Source: Epiperipatus broadwayi (taxonomy: Eukaryota > Onychophora > Udeonychophora > Euonychophora > Peripatidae). From it: DNA of 64,000 bases. The position numbers and the translations under genes were made by a program. The stretch is from NCBI GenBank assembly GCA_028023455.1, contig JAQFVV010006238.1:6084572-6148571 (forward strand). The letters run 5' to 3'. This document shows positions 24,215 through 34,614 of the stretch, in pieces (position 1 is the first letter of the stretch; each line of letters opens with the position of its first letter). Below the pieces are notes generated by a model. The model did no database searches. It was not told the origin of the DNA and saw only the letters and a list, made by a program, of their open reading frames with translations.

Positions 24215-24600
24215 AATATATAGGGAGTTTGAACTAAGACTTTTAAATGACCCTCAACCATCCAGGCTTTGAACATTCCATCATCAGATTTTCAATAAAA
24301 TGAACAGCTGAAGAATTGTGGGGTGGAATGGTTTGAAGCCTGTCCATTAAAGTACGAAGATTGGCTATCTTAATATAAGCTGAGCTTTGATTGTACATAT
24401 GTGTGGAGATAATAATCTGGACCAACTGATGAGCACTGGTTTAGCACAAAATACATATATTGGTGATTATTTATCTTTTCAACATGTGTATGATCAAATG
24501 TATCAGCAGTATGAGATAGCATGGATGGTTGAGGGTCATTTGAAAGTCAAGTATAAAAAAAGCCTGTACTGTAGAACAAAATTCATATTTCAAAATAAAG
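24215..24600 (-). mobile_element. Family Y repeat (Y2)
   Basis: Matches 59440-59800 and, inverted, 58915-59240. It contains CATCATCAGATTTTCAATAA, GTGGGGTGGAATGG, TGTCCATTAAAGTACGAAGA, TTGGCTATCTTAATATAAGC and ATAATCTGGACCAACTGATG. It then has GATCAAATGTATCAGCAGTA and GCCTGTACTGTAGAA. At the point where sibling copies have (CA)n or (TA)n this copy has only CATATGTGTGG, so the microsatellite slot is essentially empty. Open frames here on both strands are repeat shadows. Confidence 0.7.
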
Positions 24601-24639
24601 AATATGAAAAAACAAGGGTATGCTTTTTTTCTTAATTTT

Positions 24640-26925
24640 AGTTTTGATTGAAATGTATTTTTTTACAATCCAATCATCTGCTTTTCTCTACATTTTGGTC
24701 TCCTTTAACATTGACATGTAAAGTTTTATGGAAATGTTAAGCTAAGATTTTTTATAATTATATAATACTTTGATCATTCAAGTGATGAAAAAATATAAAC
24801 AAAAAAATAAAGCAGTTTATTCTCATAAATGCTCAAAAATATACAAACATTTTCAGTTTTCACCCTATTATTGATAACTACAACCAAAAATAAAAGATTG
24901 AAACACTTTATCCTTAAAATACTTTTTATAGTTTATGGGCTTTATTTAATTTAATATTTTGCTTCCTACCTTTATTTTTGTTCACACAACACCAATAATA
25001 CTGTAAAAGCTGAAGAATTTATATTTTCTTTTACATTTTAGTACTTTTCATTTAACTTTTTAATATACTTATGGGAATAAAAGTGTTTATTTTAAATTTT
25101 GTTTTTACTTTTTAGTTTTATACAAAAATTATAAATAAAGAAAGTTTGGATACAGTTTAATACTTCTAGGTAGTATTAACTTAAGAAATGGTTCTTATAT
25201 AAAATAAAAAAATATAAATTTGCTGAAATTGTTTGCAAACTCTAAAAGAAAAATAGATTGATGTTGGCAATACTGATGCATGCAGAGTTTTCACAAGATT
25301 GGAAGCTGGGAACTGGATGAAAATTGAAATACAAAATTTTATCTATATGGACAGATAAAAGAGGTGTAAGTTAAATAAAAATGTATAAAAGCCTGTATGT
25401 AATATTGTTACATTTCAATGCTTTGTGGGGGGAGGGGTTTCTACATTATGAAAATTTCTAGTTTTCTTATGAGTATGCTATTTTTTTTTTTTAATTAAAA
25501 AATGATCTACAGGATTTTTTAAATATCTTGAATTAAATCATTAAAAATTTTAGCAATTAAATGATCTTTAAAACTCAAGTCTTTTATTTCAGCAATTGGA
25601 GAAAATCATCAATATTTATTAACCCTAAAGGTTATCACTTGTAAAATGTGTTTATTTAGTATTTTTGTACATTTTAAGTAAAAATATCTTTTAGGGTTAC
25701 ACAAATTGCAATATGTCACTGATGCATTTAACAATTTAAAAAATAAGGTATTTTATGTAATTGCAACGTATCATTCTATCTTTTCATTGGTTTTTGACAT
25801 TATGTAACTCAATCGGAAGTAGTTACTTCCACTTTGCAATTACAGATATTTAGAAATTATGATTATTCATTCATTATTACAAGGTATTTTATGATAATTG
25901 TATAACCAGTGCAACATAATTAAAATATATAGAGCAATTGCTTCCCCCAATTTATTATATTAAAGTGTGACTAGATTTTCTATTAATAAAACTTTATAAA
26001 ATACTTAGTTATTAATTTTTTCATTAGATTCTAAAAATATGGTGGTAAAATGGTTAAAACTAGTGGTAAGTTTTTCAATTTCTTAGTTATGAAACTATTA
26101 AATAAATTTTTCTAAAAGTACATTTTTATTGTAATGGGATGTGAATGAATTATGGGTGACAGACTTTTTAAATATACTATTTAATTGTAAATATAAGTTT
26201 CAGACAGAACCCATTTATATTAGGAAACTTACCTTGACCTATATATAGGTAGCATATTAATGGCTTTTTTTGGAAATGTGCTTATCATAGAAGTGTGGAT
26301 ATATTTTAAAAAGTGAAGTTCATTGTAGACAAAATTTAGATTTCATGATTGCAAGCTATCATATAAACTGACTGAAGGAACAACATGTGTTCTATGAGAG
26401 TGAATTTCTATTTACTGGATTGATTTGCATAATCATCAATGCTCTACTCCAATAGCATATCTCTTTTCTTTTTCTTTCTTTTTTACTTTATTTAGAATGG
26501 TCATTTTCATTTGTGAATGGTTACTAATACTAACATTTTAAATTACCGTGCAATATACATATAAAAGTTGATAATACTGCTTTACATAAAATAGCTACAA
26601 TAATATTTTACTAAGAAAGCAATAGAGTAATTAACATGTGAATATTATAAATCTCTGCATTCTTATTTTACTAAAATATATATTCCAAAATACAGCATTT
26701 GGAATAAACAATAAGGATTGCCAATTCCTCAACAAGCTTTGTGATAAATAGTTTAGGTAAAGAAAGCATTTAAAATATCTTTGTCAGGACCCCCCAAAAC
26801 CTCTGACCATGGTTTTGTACTCTGGCAGTCCACAGAGAAGTGTTATGATCCTTACTGTTTATAACCTACAAGCTTAAGAAAATAGGGTCATGTGATCTAT
26901 GACTCTTATTTTGGCTAATTACAGC
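24640..26925. other. A+T-rich non-coding stretch
   Basis: No gene or clear repeat partner was seen. There is a G-rich patch, GTGGGGGGAGGGG, at about 25424. Confidence 0.45.
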
Positions 26926-26926
26926 A

Positions 26927-27560
26927 CTTGTGAGTTTTTAAGTAAACCAAGATGGCATCTCGTATTTCTAATAAATGTACAGTTTCAAATACCTATAATC
27001 TACTAATGATGTATTAGTGACTAAATGAAAAGAAAATTAATAAATCGATTGCTAAATTTTAAAAAATGAACAAATTCTGATAAATGTTTTCACTTTGTCA
27101 TACTTTGGTTCAATCAGTGCGTTTCTTTTTGTTAGCAGTTTTTTTGGTGAATTGAGATCATGATAAAAATTTGGTCCTATTTGTCACAGACCATGATGCA
27201 ATGGACTATTTACAAAGGTGTGGGATTCTGCCTTCATGAAAAGTATGCATTAATGGCCATGATACGATTGCATGATGCCAACATGAATAAAGTGTGAATA
27301 TTGTTTTTATATATTTTTTTCATTTTTCAGTTAATAAGTTAATTTTGAAAAAAGCAAATAAACTGTAAATATTGTAATTAATTTTTCCACAATGATTTCG
27401 TTTTTTAAAATGACAGGAATAAAAATAAATTGTCAATATAAAATACAACCTCTCTTCCTAGCAGGCGTATTATTGTAAATATTTTTTGGGGAACCGTTGA
27501 AATTGTAAATTTATCAAAAATATGGACTACCATCTTGGTTTACTTAAAAACTCACATGTA
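26927..27560. mobile_element. TIR DNA transposon, about 630 bp, non-autonomous
   Basis: Left terminus 26927-26990 and right terminus about 27490-27558 are inverted repeats. About 27 bases around GAGTTTTTAAGTAAACCAAG are essentially identical, and another 35-40 bases inwards remain similar (CTAATAAATGTACAGTTTC against TTGATAAATTTACAATTTC). The interior has no intact transposase frame. The termini include AAGATGGC, a YY1-like motif. A SINE-1 copy sits directly against the right end. Confidence 0.75.
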
Positions 27561-27667
27561 GTCAAGCATTGGTGGCTGAGTGGTTAGCGCAGTTGCCTTA
27601 CAAGCTGTTGTCCCAGGGTTCCCTTCCCAGCTGACGCTTTGACACATAAAAAAAAAACTCACGTGTA
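27561..27667 (+). mobile_element. tRNA-derived SINE (SINE-1) with target-site duplication
   Basis: Head TCAAGCATTGGTGGCTGAGTG, GGTTAGCGCAGTTGCC, then a B-box region GGGTTCCCTTCCCAG, TGACGCTTTGACACATA and an A tail. It is flanked by AAAAACTCACATGTA (27546-27560) and AAAAACTCACGTGTA (about 27653-27667), one difference in 15, which is a clear target-site duplication from L1/RTE-type priming. The left duplicate overlaps the terminus of the TIR transposon, so the SINE inserted into that terminus. Confidence 0.88.
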
Positions 27668-28888
27668 CACAAAATACTTCCTTTTTCTCAAATATGCATT
27701 CCTATTATAAAAAAATATTTCAACTTATTATGAAAAAACAAACTTATTGGATTTTCAACTAAGTCATTACCCCTCCCAGATGATTATTGCAAATAATTAT
27801 TAGATTAAAAATTATAATATTATTTTTAGCTCAGATATATATTTTAAACTTTAATTAAAAACATGGAGTCCAAAAAATAATTATGAAGAAAATCAGTCAC
27901 ATGTCTTTATGATGCTTGGGCATCATAATTGTTACGCTCAGCATAATATCTCCCTCTCAGTTGGAACTTGCCTAGAAACTGACTAATAAATCCTCACTCC
28001 CATCACAAAACTAAAACACTCCAGGTTTCTCAGAAAAAGTAAGGCTTTTGTTCTGAAATAATTTGCAACCATTGTTTCAATATTTAACACCCAATGAAAA
28101 TAACCTTTTACAAAAGATTCTTAATTATTTTTTTATTTCAAAGAGTCAAGAAATGAATATAAAGTGAGAATTTGTTTAATTGTGATTTTAACATGGTTTT
28201 TAACAATAGCTTTTTTAAAAACAAAACCGTTGTTATCTCTTTATTGCAAACACTTTTCCATTAATAATATTGAATTTTTTTGTACTTTAAAACAAATTAA
28301 CTAAATAACGAAAGAAGCTTACTTCAAATCAATATTAAGTTTTGAGATTGAATTTTTTGGCATTTCTCAGTTGTATACTCTTAAGAATCAATTTTAAATA
28401 ATTAATTCGGTTAAAAATAAATAACTTTTTTAACAATTTGAATTGAAATAAAAGAACTGTTTACATAAAGATGTTGAAATTTACCTGTTATTAGAGTTTG
28501 TGGAAATTGTTGTAACTAAACTCAATACCATCTCTAGATTTGGGTATGTAAACCAGTTGTCCCAAGCTACATGTTCGAAGGGCCAGTTTACAACATTAAA
28601 CAAATATAATATAAAAATGTTAATTCAGAAAAGTAATTGGAATAAAAGAGACATATTTTTTAACAAGAATTAAAACAGAATTAAAAAAATATTTTTTAAA
28701 ATAAAATGTTATGAATGTATGTTTATTTAAGAAATGAATTCATTTGATAAGTTAACAAATAAACATTTGTCTGTAACAAAGAGTATATTGCACTTTAATC
28801 CTTTCACCAAACAAATGGAGAAATTGTGCATACTGTGACATTATCTTAACTATATATAAAATATGATTAGTTGTTATTTTTACCACCA

Positions 28889-28985
28889 AAAGCATTGGTG
28901 GTTGAGTGATCAGCACAGGCACCTTACAAGCAATTGTCCCGGGTTCGTGGGTTCGCTTCCTGGCCGATGCTTTGACACATGAAAA
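28889..28985 (+). mobile_element. tRNA-derived SINE (SINE-1)
   Basis: AGCATTGGTGGTTGAGTG, then CCTTACAAGCAATTGTCCC, then CGGGTTCGTGGGTTCGCTTCC (two GGTTCG copies), CTGGCCGATGCTTTGACACA and a TA-rich tail. The tandem GGTTCG suggests a small duplication in the T-arm region relative to copies at 6950 and 27561. It resembles the longer spacing in the 15711 copy. Confidence 0.8.
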
Positions 28986-28989
28986 TATA

Positions 28990-30580
28990 TATATATAATT
29001 ACTTATTATTTAGTATTACATTCATACATTATGTTAAGTTGTTGTTTGAATGTTTGTGTCAATGGGTAATCGAGCAACACCAACCATTCACCACCAAATA
29101 TGGGCATTTAATTTCAAGATAAAATAAATATAACAGAACAAATAAAATACATTAGACATGAATTTGTTTATGACTACACAAGCAAATATACCACAAATAT
29201 ATTCACTTATAGTCACTTATCGAACATGCTGGTTCATTATTTTGTTCATTTAATATTTTGTGATAATGCCATTAGCTTCTTTTGCTGCAAACTTATCTTT
29301 TCTGTAGATATCAATATTACATTCATTTGTAGACTCTCCACCATATTGTATCCTCAGCCATATCTTCCCAATAAAAGCAAGCAAAAATTATTACACTTTT
29401 CATAATACCATTTATTATTATCTCTAAATGTCACCTGCAATTATTATGTTTCTTTTTAGATGGAAATATTCTTCAGTACTTGCATAACAATGTTCCCCCA
29501 ATGTTGACAGCAAATGCATTTAATGTTTATTTGCCTTATGAATTCTTCTGCATTTTATAAAATTATTAAATATTTATTTTTTAATAAGTATTGATGTTTA
29601 CAACTAGCTTTTGTTTTAATATATTTTATTTTTAAAGGAAAATTAGCCTGACAAAAATATATGAGCTGACATCATAAAGTAGGCTTTGTCTACACTTTTT
29701 AATTTACTTTGTTGTTTTTCATTAATTAAAAAGTTGATTTTAAATATTTTTAAGATAATATTTGTTTTGATTTTATAATTTAGGGGGGGGGGGATTTTAA
29801 ACAAAAAAAGATTTGAAGAAAAATAAGTTTTTATTTATTAAATATGATCAAGACTGAAATGAAATTCTTTGTGCTAATAAATTTATTGCTTTGAATTTAT
29901 TTGCAAAGTTGATGTTTTATTTGTAATATTAATTTCATTATTTGAATATATACATATAATAAGATTTAACAATTACAATTGACAAAAAAAATATGAAAAA
30001 CAGTAAATAATAAAGACTTTGTTTTCCAAAACAACATGCTTAAAGCAATAAAATTTATCTAATCTATATTCATTACATATCAAATATGTGGATAGCCTAC
30101 CTCATGAGTAGACTTGGTGATACTAGCATCTGTAATTGACATCTTGTAACATATCAGTGTTTTGTTTTACCAGTTTCCAGTCCTAAATGTGAACTTGCCT
30201 CACTGCATCAATAATTTTGTTTATCATCTATTGCCTGGAGAATGTAGATTCTGTTTTTCAGCATGATGGTAGTAGTTCTCTTTGGGATATATAGATGGTG
30301 TTTTAGCTATGTGACAGTTGTTGGTTGGAGAGTTTACATACTTCCATTGAGATATGTGCCAGTATTTTATCATTAGATGCCCATCTTTAATAAAACATTC
30401 AGATTCAGTGAGCTTATTGATCTATTCTTGCCATTGGTTATTATCTATTAGTCTACACATTGTTTTGAGATGATGGATGCTAAATTTGATGTAGATAAGA
30501 CAAGATCTAGACTTGTCCATTATTTAAAGGCAATTAATCAATCAAACATCACATGATCACCATTCCTTATACTTACATAA
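28990..30580. other. A+T-rich non-coding stretch
   Basis: No gene recognised. There is a G run at about 29784-29793. A motif CATCACATGATCACCAT at about 30547 precedes family X copy X4, as in X3 and X6. Confidence 0.45.
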
Positions 30581-30589
30581 GCTGTTTTT

Positions 30590-30753
30590 TACAAAGACAA
30601 AACTCTCCATACTGTAGCTAGAAACAAGTCTGGGGATATTGGATGAGTAGGCACTAGATAGGGATTTTATGCACAAACTTTCCTGCATCCATTGATATTA
30701 CTCTGGCTTGCACTGATTGGTGCTACTATATGGAGAGTTTTGTCTCTGTGTTT
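30590..30753 (+). mobile_element. Family X foldback, left arm mostly deleted (X4)
   Basis: A short left end (ACAAAGACAAAACTCTCCAT) is joined directly to CTAGAAACAAGTCTGGGGAT and the rest of the right arm (GGATGAGTAGGCACTAGATA, GATTTTATGCACAA). It ends ATGGAGAGTTTTGTCTCTGT. The CTGANGA side of the ribozyme was lost in the deletion. Short open frames across it are shadows. Confidence 0.75.
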
Positions 30754-31740
30754 ATTTAAAGGCAACGTGAAATATGACAAGTACTTTATTTTTTTATTTG
30801 GCAAATGTTGTTTTATAGAATGTTTTTTTTTTTTTGTGAATTTATTTTTTGTAATAATTAATGCAAAGATTATCAAAATATGATATAAATAAAGGTTTAA
30901 TTGCAAAATTAAAATGTTGGAAATATATGTGAAACTGCTACTAGTCTTTTGAAGAAGAATGAAGGAGTTAATTAATGAAGACATTAAGCCAAACGTTAAT
31001 AGTTTCAGTAATTTCACCTTGCAGTGCCTGTTTTTAATTGGTGCATTGCTTCATGACATCATAGCTAAAAAAATATTTCTAAAATACAGTTTCCATTAAA
31101 TTTTTGATATTTAATATATATAATTAGTTTTTTTTTATACCAATTGCTTTTTTAAAAAAAGTAAATTTGATCTAGATAATATAAAAATCAAACAATAAAA
31201 TGTTACCAACGGTTTTTGTTTTTTTTAAAAAAAAAAAAACAACAAAAAGTCAAGTGCTTCAATCTCTAATATATTTTTTAAAATCACGGCAGTAATAGAT
31301 TTAACATTTCCCTGAGGTAACTTTTTTGCAGGGATGCTGTGGAAGTTTTTGGATTTAAGTTTAAGTCTTTTATTTATATGGCGAATTTGTCATTTCAGAA
31401 CGGAGCTAACGATTTATTTATAGATTTTTTTAGAAGTGCATTAAATAACCAAACATTATTTTATTGGATAAAAGTTTTATATTATATTCTTATAAACATT
31501 AAGGAAATAATAAATGATAAAAAAAGAACTAAAAAATGCCATATATATATATGTTAAATAATTTTCTTTAAAAAAGGGCAGGTTTTATGACTCCAAACAG
31601 TGACAAACAATTTATGATCATCAGTACTTTGCCTTTGGCTTTTTTACTAACTTTGACAAAAGATATTGAGAACGTATATTTATAGTAAAATAATATATAA
31701 ATAAATAAAATACATGTATTGCTGGATTTATATATTGGAT

Positions 31741-31920
31741 TATTTCCATAATCTAATATAAGTATTGAATGTCTTTAGAAATATTTAACTTTATTTAAAT
31801 ATTCCAAATACATCATTGTTAGTAATGGCGCTATTACTAACGGATGAATGTATGTGGAATATTTAAATAAAGTTAATTTTTTTTTAAGACATTCAATACT
31901 TATATAAGATGATGGAAATA
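31741..31920. repeat. Foldback element, 180 bp, with perfect inner hairpin
   Basis: Arms 31741-31815 and about 31848-31920 are inverted copies (TATTTCCATAATCT against the complement of AGATGATGGAAATA; TATTGAATGTCTT; AACTTTATTTAAATATTCCA). The centre holds GTTAGTAAT GGCGCT ATTACTAAC, a perfect small hairpin at about 31818-31841. No coding potential. It fits a MITE or foldback; if transcribed it would give a long near-continuous hairpin. Confidence 0.8.
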
Positions 31921-32379
31921 GTTGAATATTTTATTGTTAATTTCCAGAAAGTCATGATAAATGGGACCCCAAATAAATGATTGAACAGAACAAATTTCTT
32001 CAATTAACTAAGTTGAGATTTATTTTATTTCCTCATCGGGTAACTATCTAAGAATGTAACCCATATGTTTTTTTATTCTATAATTGTGATAAACTTTGCA
32101 TAGAAATCTGAAAGTCGTGATTTTGATATTATGAACCCATCAACAAAAGGAAAAGCAATAAAATCATAGATTGTAATATAAAATATGGACGATGTAAAAT
32201 AAAGTCTGAAAATGATCTGTGGATAAATTCAAAAAATATTACTCAAGAAACATTTAAATGTAAAATCTAAAATCTGCCTCTCCAATATGGCTGATCAATG
32301 AAATAATATTAAGAATAGCTAATAGCACAAACATACCAGTCATATAATTAGATCTAAATCTGATTGTTCTCAGAAAAGA

Positions 32380-32690
32380 AGATAAGTTGATTGCAAAATT
32401 AATTAACATTTCTGGACCCAACTGGAACAGTAATCCAATGGTATGAAATTATTCTGACATCAAAACGCATTGTTCATTATTTGCAGAACACAATCAGTCA
32501 TGCTCTAGTTCACAGCTGAGTATTGTTGGCCACATGTAATATTGGACTTTTCTCTGGACAAGCCAATGCAGTTGGAATTATTAGATTCATTAGAACAGAT
32601 CATATCATTCCATCAACCTACTAATTATTACTGATAGCAAATATGCATTTGCAATTCTAGCACCATAAATTCTTTAACTTTTATAATTAT
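32380..32690 (+). pseudogene. Possible RNase H domain fragment of a retroelement
   Basis: At about 32618-32662 the frame reads LLIITDSKYAFAIL. This matches the hydrophobic strand plus T-D-S-x-Y-A/V-x-x-I/L signature of retroelement ribonuclease H. About 65 bases upstream, in another frame, GQANAVGIIRFIR resembles the preceding A-E-L-x-A-L-x-R-A helix, implying a frameshift. Only this short region is interpretable. It could be an LTR or non-LTR element. Confidence 0.35.
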
Positions 32691-33068
32691 CTCATAAGTA
32701 TAGATGAAATAAGTGACATTATTTCAATTGAATCTCAATTACTGATTAGTCAGAAAACATTTGTAGAGCAAAACACTTAAACTCTATCGAGATATCTTTA
32801 ATATTTTTTTATATTAAAATGAAAATAAAAAGTACTGTTTTTGACAAATGTTAAAAAGCAAAATTTATAACTTTTTTAGTCAACGATCTAAGTAGATATT
32901 CATTCATATTCAAATGAAATCGACACAGGGGAAACGATTGCTGTTGAAAAAGCATCAAAATAAGAAGTATAAAAAATATTTGTTTTAAAAAAAAATTAAA
33001 ATACATATTAGAGACATCTCTTTTTAATTCTACAAGTTCAAGATAACTACTATTAAAATAATTTTTAT

Positions 33069-33251
33069 TAAACAAGGCAAAACTCCATACAGTAGTGCCA
33101 CCCTGTGCCAACCAGAGTAATCAATGGATGCCAGAAGGCTTGTGCATAAAATCCCAATTTAGTGCCTACTCATCCAATATCCCCAGACTAGTTTCTGGCT
33201 TGTGGCCTTCATCAGTGAGGAACCTTGGATCTGAGAGCATTGCACCTAGAT
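33069..33251 (-). mobile_element. Family X foldback element, solo arm (X5)
   Basis: One arm only, from AACAAGGCAAAACTCCATAC through GATGCCAGAAGGCTTGTGCA and CCAATATCCCCAGACTAGTT to GAGAGCATTGCACCTAGAT. It ends at the same point as solo copy X1, so the half-element may be a real unit rather than a random truncation. It contains the best hammerhead-like motif of the window on the minus strand (33180-33221). Confidence 0.8.
33180..33221 (-). ncRNA. Hammerhead-ribozyme-like motif, type I layout
   Basis: Minus strand, 5' to 3': stem I strand TCCTCA (33221-33216), core CTGATGA (33215-33209), a 13-base stem-loop II with GGC and GCC arms (33208-33196), GAAA (33195-33192), CTAG forming a one-pair stem III with a two-base loop (33191-33188), then TC (cleavage expected after 33186) and stem I strand TGGGGA (33185-33180). 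All six stem I positions pair, with one G-U wobble. A weak point is an A·A apposition next to the core in stem II; copy X6 has T there, giving a four-pair UGGC/GCCA stem. Hammerheads are known in Penelope-like elements; activity here is untested. Confidence 0.6.
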
Positions 33252-33716
33252 CTTAGGATCTAATGCAATCCTCCAGCAGCCACCTTTTATCTCTACTTAA
33301 CTACAAAACTATGAGAATGAAATTGAAAACACAATATTATCAATCTAAGCTCAATAGCTTATATAGTCATATGGGTCTGAACTCAGTTCAGCATCCATAC
33401 ATTTTGGTGGCTTTTGGCTCTTTAACAACCACAGAAGAATTTTTAAAAATATTCCAAAAACTTTCATGAAGCAGAGAATACTTTTATTCCATTAATGGTT
33501 TTTTTATTACAGGATATATCAAAATTTCCAACATATAATACAGACCATGATGCATCAAAGCAAAAAATAACAAATCCATATAATTCTACTCATAAACAAT
33601 CAAATTATAGACTGAAGTTTAAGCAGTGAAAAATGTTGAATGAAAATCTAAAATAACTATAAAGAATCTATTAAGCATCACATGATCACTATCTTATAGT
33701 AGCACATAATTAATTG

Positions 33717-34023
33717 TTTATAAACAAAGCAAAACTCTCCATACAGTAGTGCCACCCTGTGCCAACCAGAGTAATCAATGAATGCCAGAAGGCTTGTGCA
33801 TAAAATCCCTATCTAATGCCTACTCATCCAATATCCCCAGACTAGTTTGGCTTGTGGCCATTGTCAGTGAGGAGCTTTTTTGCCACAAGCCAGAAACTAG
33901 TCTGGGGATATTGGATGAGTAGGCATTAGATAGGGATTTTATGCACAAGCCTTCTGGCATTTCATTGATTACTCTGGTTGGCACAGGGTGGCAATACTGT
34001 ATGGAGAGTTTTGCTTTGTTTAT
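33717..34023. mobile_element. Family X foldback element (X6), centre deleted
   Basis: Inverted arms begin TTTATAAACAAAGCAAAAC and end with the complement. Each includes CACCCTGTGCCAACCAGAGT-type and GACTAGTTTGGCTTGTG-type sequence. The left arm on the minus strand (33873-33834) has TCCTCA, CTGACAA, TGGCCACAAGCCA, AA in place of GAAA, CTAG, TC, TGGGGA. Here stem II is fully paired (TGGC/GCCA) but two bases of GAAA are deleted. The right arm has lost the CTGANGA core. CATCACATGATCACTAT lies about 40 bases to the left. Confidence 0.8.
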
Positions 34024-34149
34024 AAAGAATCTACTTGAACCTTTATCAAGCTGCTTATAAAAACATGCTCAGAAAAATAGATGTACATTATTAGTCTTGT
34101 TGAAAAGTTTTAAAAACAACCACATAAATTAAATCATGCACCAGACTTT

Positions 34150-34610
34150 GAATCTATGAACATACTACTTTTATTTATAATTTAGAAGAGATTTTAACTT
34201 TTAAACTCTCTACCACTACATCTTATACAACCAATACACAGAACAACATACATGTGAAAAGATAAATGATATTTAATATATGTATTTTAATGCTCAAACC
34301 AGCACTTATCAATTGGTCTAGATCTTCATCTCCCAACACATATATAATCAGTTGTCAGTTTATATTAAGATATCAAATCTTCATACTTTGATGGACAGGC
34401 TTCAATCTTCTCCATGCTCCAACTCTTCAGCCATTCATATCATTGAAAATCTGATGATGGAAATGTTCAAAGCCCTTGTTGATGCCAATATTGTTGTCAT
34501 ACCAATGTTGACTTTAAGTCATTCTGACCCCATATGTATAGGATCTTAATATTTCCATTTAAATATAGAAGCGGGTTGGGCAGAATACAGGCTATGTAAT
34601 ATTTAAATGC
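34150..34610 (+). mobile_element. Family Y repeat (Y3)
   Basis: Matches other Y copies over CAACCAATACACAGAACAAC-like, CCAGCACTTATCAATTGGTC (the anchor), TCTTCATACTTTGATGGACA, TCTTCAGCCATTCATATCAT, AAAATCTGATGATGGAAATG and a GATGCCAATATTGTTGTCAT-like block. The microsatellite position holds only ACACATATATAATC. Confidence 0.7.
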
Positions 34611-34614
34611 AAAT

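Noticed and set aside
28889-28985. True tRNA gene
   Set aside because: B-box match is good, but the acceptor stem does not pair and the sequence recurs as a dispersed family with a fixed GCTTTGACACAT end, so it is a SINE.
30667-31017. 116-codon minus-strand open frame
   Set aside because: Its 3' half is family X repeat and the rest is A+T-rich sequence giving Leu/Ile/Lys/Asn-rich translation; no motif.
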